Shown here: positions 54,001 to 60,000 of the stretch, in pieces | How positions within the stretch are numbered: the first letter of the stretch is position 1 | How the letters are laid out: every line of letters begins with the position of its first letter | From: Undaria pinnatifida | Lineage: Eukaryota; Sar; Phaeophyceae; Laminariales; Alariaceae | Assembly: GCA_012845835.1 (NCBI GenBank) | Contig: JABAKD010000036.1 | Location: 1,388,501-1,452,500 of the forward strand | Direction: 5' to 3' | Length of the DNA: 64,000 bases | Translations under genes and position numbers: made by a program | The notes under the pieces: generated by a model | Database searches by the model: none | Told to the model about the DNA's origin: nothing | Seen by the model: only the letters and a program-made list of their open reading frames with translations

Positions 54001-57000
54001 CGGCAGCACACAGGACAATATTACACGATGATCGCAAAGTAATGTGCGAAATCATCGAAGAGCCATACTACGATGGGGGTTGCACCAAGGACTACAGTAG
54101 GTATTCGCGGGAAAATGATGGCTGTGCCATCTTCAATCGGATTTCGCATCACACAGGACACTACTGAGGTTACACGACGAATGCAACCGGACATAGGGAA
54201 ATATAATCCTCTCAGCTGCACCAAGGATTACATGCCAAGGTGGACTAATATTTCATTCTCCGGGGGATGGGAAAAAATGAAACGCAAGCCTACTATACTT
54301 CCTTTTAGGTTCCGTTTTTGTTTCTGATCACCGCTTTTACTTCCCAGCCGAACTCATACGATAGGAGGCTTACTTTCTGCCACGTTCGGGACAAGCCTTG
54401 GTCACAGGTGTTATCCCTTCTCCCCCCCGGTTCTTGCCGATACGTGTCTTCATTTTGGGCTCAGCAATTCCCACTGCTCGTCAATTTTGCATCGAATTTT
54501 GCCAACTCACGCATTTCGGCATCTCATTTGGTTTCAATAAAAACTCCCTGGCGGGATTTGCACTCACGAAATCGAGTATGTACGCGGCTTACCACTGGAC
54601 AACCGTGGACGTCGACAGTTGTGTGTCAAGTTAATTCGGATGCCGTAACAACGGTGCCGGTGCTACCGTGGAATGTGCGGTGTGCGGTGTGCGCAAGCTA
54701 TGCACGATGTTCGTGGACGACAAGAAACTTCAAGGTGCGGTATTGAGTTCCTCACCTCTCCGCACGTTACCACGCCGACGCTCGAGAAGCCCACGTCCCA
54801 AACTCTCGACACGTGCCCCCACCCCGTCCAAACAAGCCTGCCAACAGGCTTCTTGACTGTGCCATCGTTAACACCACAGAGCTCGACATTCCATACACGG
54901 ACAGTGCGGTCGTCGGAAGCAGATGCTAGTCGCTTCCCATCTTTGCGCCAAGTGACTCTGGCACAGGGCACGCCAAGCAGAGCAGGGCACGTGCACAACA
55001 GGGGTGGGGGCGCAGGCGGGGGGGGGGGTGTACTCAGTTTGTGCATGGCCGTAGTCGTTTGACCATAGACCCTCGCATCCCTGCTCTGCCGGGACGGAGC
55101 ACGTCGGGTTTTCACCAACCAGGCAGACATTGCTTGCACCAAGCGCGAAGCGCCGTGAGATGTTCGGCGAGTCGCATGAAGGGTGAGCTGTATCCTTCCA
55201 AGAACCGCTCGTAAAACGGACTTCGGCACCTTGTGCCTACTTTCTTGCTTATGGACGACAGCGCAAAGAGTCACTTCGTTTTCTGGTGTGACCACTCCAG
55301 AGACAGCAATGGGTAGTGCCATGTAACTGCCTCGTGGGTGCCTTACCATATTCACACTACGTGATGCGATCATTCCCCTTGTGCGGAGTTAGGGTTCTCC
55401 ACTACGCATGCTATGATCTAACTCGACAACCATTGTGGTGACCGCCAAAAAAAAAACGGTGCCCTGGTTGTCTAGCTCACGCAGTGATTGGTATGTTTTA
55501 CAGCGTCGTTGCCAACCAATGCCAACCCCAATATACATACAACGTTTTACAGCGTCGGTGCCAAAGGGGGGGGGGGGGGAGGGTACTGAGTTGTTGCTAG
55601 CCTTAGTTGTATAACCATTGACCACGCGCTTATTTCGAGACGGAGCACCGCTTCTTTAATAGAGACACCTCCGCAACGCGTATGCACAGAAGACGGGGGC
55701 GTATACGGGGGGAGGGGGGGTACTCATTTGTTGCTTGCCTTAGCCATTTGACCATTGACCACGCATCCCTTTCGAGACGGAGCACTGATCCAACTCCTTA
55801 CAAAAACATCTCCTACATTTGGGCGCTCACTACGCTTTTTTCATATACTGCAAAACATTTTTCTGCTTATCTTTCATACGTCAGGGGGAAGGGGGACGAA
55901 CGAATACTGGAAAATAATCAGGGCTTTTCACGGGTCATGATCCGGCCCGCGGGTCGGGTCAAAAGGTTAAAAAAACAAATCGCGGGTCGAGCCGGGTCGG
56001 GTCAGGAGGTGATCGAAGCCTCACGGGTCGGGTCGGTAGGTCTTCAAATATCACGGGGGTCGGGCCGGGTCACCTTGACCCGATCCGACTGGTATGGTAT
56101 GGTATGGTAAACCGACAAGTGACCCGACCCGTGAAAAGCCTCGAAAATAATTGGCATAGTTCATCACGTAGCACAAAGACACATGCCGCGACAGTGGTTG
56201 CGCCTACCTTTTCCGAACCTCTACTCTTGAGGAGCTTATACTAGACTGCTTCTACGATAGCCCCCGCCCCCCCAAACCAGCGATTTCCATTAACGAACGT
56301 TTCATGGCTGCTCGACACGAGAAAAAATGCTACGATAAAACATCGTCACGTATTTTCTTGTTTGGCAAAGGGCTATCGAACGATGACGTCGGGGTAGCAA
56401 GGGTCCCCGTGTTTCAGGAGATACGGCCAGAAGCTGGTTTCAAAACCAGCAATTTCGTTCAAGAGAAGTTGGCGGGGCTACCGTAGAACGACCCGAGTTA
56501 TCTACCCCACCCAAACCTTGGGTTTGAGAAAAATCGGAGTGCACCCCCGGTAGTTCCTCGGTGGATGAGCCCCTCCAGTCCGGTTTGCTTCTGGCCAAAA
56601 TGCATTATCCCTATCATGGCACGCCTCTAAACTACCGCTTACTCTACGTGCTACTGCGCTGGCTTTGAGGAGTCCCTATGCCTGGATAATCGTGTTCGAT
56701 CGAAGAAATCCTCCAAATCGACGCACGGCGCGCCAAGGTTTTAAAACCGACAACAGCAACAAGCGTAAATCTGAAAAATCGACCACCCTTTTGGCCGTCG
56801 GAGGTCGCGGCAGCTCGCCCCCGTTGCTACGGCAGCACCGTTGTATTATAAAACCTAGTTAGTTTTTCTCCAACCGCTAAAACCATCCTACTCATGTTCC
56901 AAATGATTAGTCCCCATCGTGGGAGTTCAGTGCTGAAAAGCTTCACTTGACACACGACATAATCGTAGAAGTGTAGTGAGCGCAAACTTCCTTCTTAGCC

Positions 57001-60000
57001 CATCCACTGAAACATACAAAAACAAAAAGAAGCTATCCCGACAACGGGCCTTAAGCCGTTTACCACCGCAATTGCTTAATCCACATAAATTCCAAGTATT
57101 CCACCCTTAAAATGTGAGGGTCAGTTGCCGCATGATACGGTAGAGGTGTGCCGTTTTTTTCTGGAGCTCGTTACGTGCGGTGCTCCACCCCCCCCCCCCC
57201 CCGAAACATCGCCGAACACCGCGCGGCGATTGGTGCAAGCAATGTCCGCCTGGTCGATGAAAACCCTACGTGCTCCGTCGCGGCATAGTAGGGATGCGAG
57301 GGTCTATGGTCATACGACTACGGCCATGCACAAACTGAACTGAGTACCCCCCCCCCCCCCGCCCTCGTCGAAACATAATTTTGAGCGAACTGAAAGCGCA
57401 ATACGATGAGCAAACCCGTGGCCCAGATATACAAAAAAAAACGTCTCGCTAAACAAGAACGTCATTCCAACGATCATGGGCTAAGGCGCCCGTCCTTCAT
57501 AAAATATCCTGGCCAAAGAGCTCTGCCTCTATCGCAGTATGCTATGACGCCAGTTCCAAAGAGGCCAATAACGCCACCTGAAAATAACTCCCTCATGCCC
57601 TTGAAGCCGCATGACGTCACTGCCCGCGAGAGGTTGAACCGTTCCTCCTCTATCCCCTGGGTCTGCCGTATCGCTTATCCCGCTCGTCATTTCTTTCACG
57701 TTCCCGGTATCGGCTTGCCTTGGGTTCCACACCAACACCTTGTCACGTGTTGGGGATGGCGAGACGAAAACGCGGCCACACGGGGCAGGGTGACGCGTCA
57801 TATTTAGTACCAGGCAGCTGTTTTTTGTGGCGATTGGTCGAGGAAGACAAGCGCAATTCATAGGATTGTGAGTTGGTAATATAGACTTCCCAGATAGTTA
57901 TTAGTTGGGTGGCCGAGAAAAAGCCAACCAACTGGCTTAGTCTTTAAAAAGAGACAACATACTTTGAGCCACAGGCGCACCAGTGAGATCAACAACACAA
58001 GCTTCCGTATATCACCGCACCAAACTAACTGTAATACCAAGCCAATTCATAGCTTGTCGGCGAGTTATATTCAACCAACTAGCAGCCCTAGCAAATTGAG
58101 GGGGGTGGAAGTGTAAGATACACAGATAGCTGTGTCACAGCTGTATTCCGACCGCGTGAGTGCAAAAATAAAGTGTCAACTTGTGCTGTTCGATTGTCAT
58201 CTCCAACTGGAATATATTCCAGCTTGTTGTTGAAACAACACACGCACATGCGTCAGTTTGAATGCTGTCGCGACGTACCACTCCATCCCGGGCAGTGTCG
58301 AACGAATGCAGTCAAGGGAACGACCAAACGACCAACGGTAAGCTGCCCACGGATGATCCTGGCAATGGCTAATGAGACGCACCTTTACGACTCCCGTTGT
58401 CGCACCTGATTAAAAACCGTCCCAGCGGCAACCTTGAGCTCGCCGAGCGTCCTACCCCATAGGCTGGCATGGTAGACCAGACACGGGTCGCCGCCGCGTG
58501 CACGATATACTCGAAACGGGCATCGCTGCGACGCCCAGTCCCACACCTGGAAAAAGACCACAACGTTGTCATTCGTACACTGCTATATGCCAGGAAAGGG
58601 TATGGTCAACACCGCAATACTATCATTCGCCAGGAAACGGTATGGTAGCGCAGTTGTTTTGGCAACCGAGTTAAGTTGACGCGACACCTACGTGGAACAC
58701 TGCCATTCGCCAGGAAACGGTACGCTACTGCAGTTGTTTCGGCAACCGAGTTGAATTGACACGATACATATCATACGTGGACGTACACTGTCATTCGCCA
58801 GGAAACGGTACGCTACTCGCAGCATAGTTCCTTCGAAAATCGAGACAAAACGATACACGAGATATACGTGGAAGCTATATACGTGAAAGCATACTGTCAT
58901 TCGCTAACAAACGGTAAGTTAGCACAGTTGTCTCGGCAACCGAGGTACACTTACACGACACACATCATACGTGGAATTATGTCGTGAGCTACGAAACCTT
59001 TTTAATACTTCAAAAATGATCCTACACTAATCCCAAGTAGTTTGTCGCGAAAAAAGGGGGTTGGATTTCTAAACGGATTAAGCTCCATGTTGACCCATCT
59101 ACCGGAGGATAGAAAGAAACAGAAAGGGACGAGGATACCGGTGAAGATAAGCGAGAGCAATTCGAAATTCGACGCGATTCGACAAGGGGAGAAATAGCTG
59201 GAGTCTCAGTCTTCTCGCGATAAAAACGAAGGCGCGTACCGCAGTGGGGAGAGGGGGGAAGAGCCTGCTTAGTGACCTCGGGGCTGAGCTACGTCTAGGG
59301 AGGGAGAAGGGAAAAAAAACGTGAGAAGATAATAGAGGGGGTTACCGAAAACAAAATGCTGTGCCACCAGGCGCGTACGAACAAAGTGGTCACATTCAAC
59401 GACACGCGCTACGATATGGGAATACAGCACGGCAGTTTGCCCAAAATGTTTTTGCTCGCCGGGGCTTCTCGAAAGAGGGACCAACCCCAAGACTGTTTGT
59501 GTTTGGCAATGTTCTTCTCTCGATTCGTGATTTCACATTGTTTGGCCGTATCCAGAGGGCTAAAACAGAAATGGCGCACCCCTACGTTGGTGTACGTCTA
59601 GTGCATACCGGCAAGCGATCGAGGAAACACATGGCGACGGGGTGGCTTTCATAAGTTTCACCCTCTCATCCTGAATCTCGATCTTCGATCTAGATACCGC
59701 CGTGCCTGATTTTCCCCTTAAAATTGTGCTGCCACCAGCGGTGGCAGGGGTGGGCTTCGTTGCAAGATAGAGACCACCTCGCCGAGGATTGCACAACAAT
59801 GGGTGTAAACGTCCACGTCCTTTTTTTTGTTGGAGACTCAACACGACATCGTAAGCTTGGGGGCGCTCAGAGTTAACCGGCGCCAAATGAAAAGGACCCC
59901 TTTCGAGATCGCCGAAGCCGATGTATACATCCGCCATCACCGCCGCCGATAAAGAATAGTGCACACAAGTTGACGGCAGTTACAAATATCAAATATCAAA

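Noticed and set aside
54663-55373. A single 236-codon exon through 54,663-55,373
   Set aside because: The reading upstream of 54957 lies in the dispersed element; the real exon starts at the ccag acceptor at 54957, which matches phase with exon 4.
59270-59970. A separate gene inside WDR6 intron 2
   Set aside because: Open frames on both strands, no recognised domain and no splice logic; kept only as unassigned.
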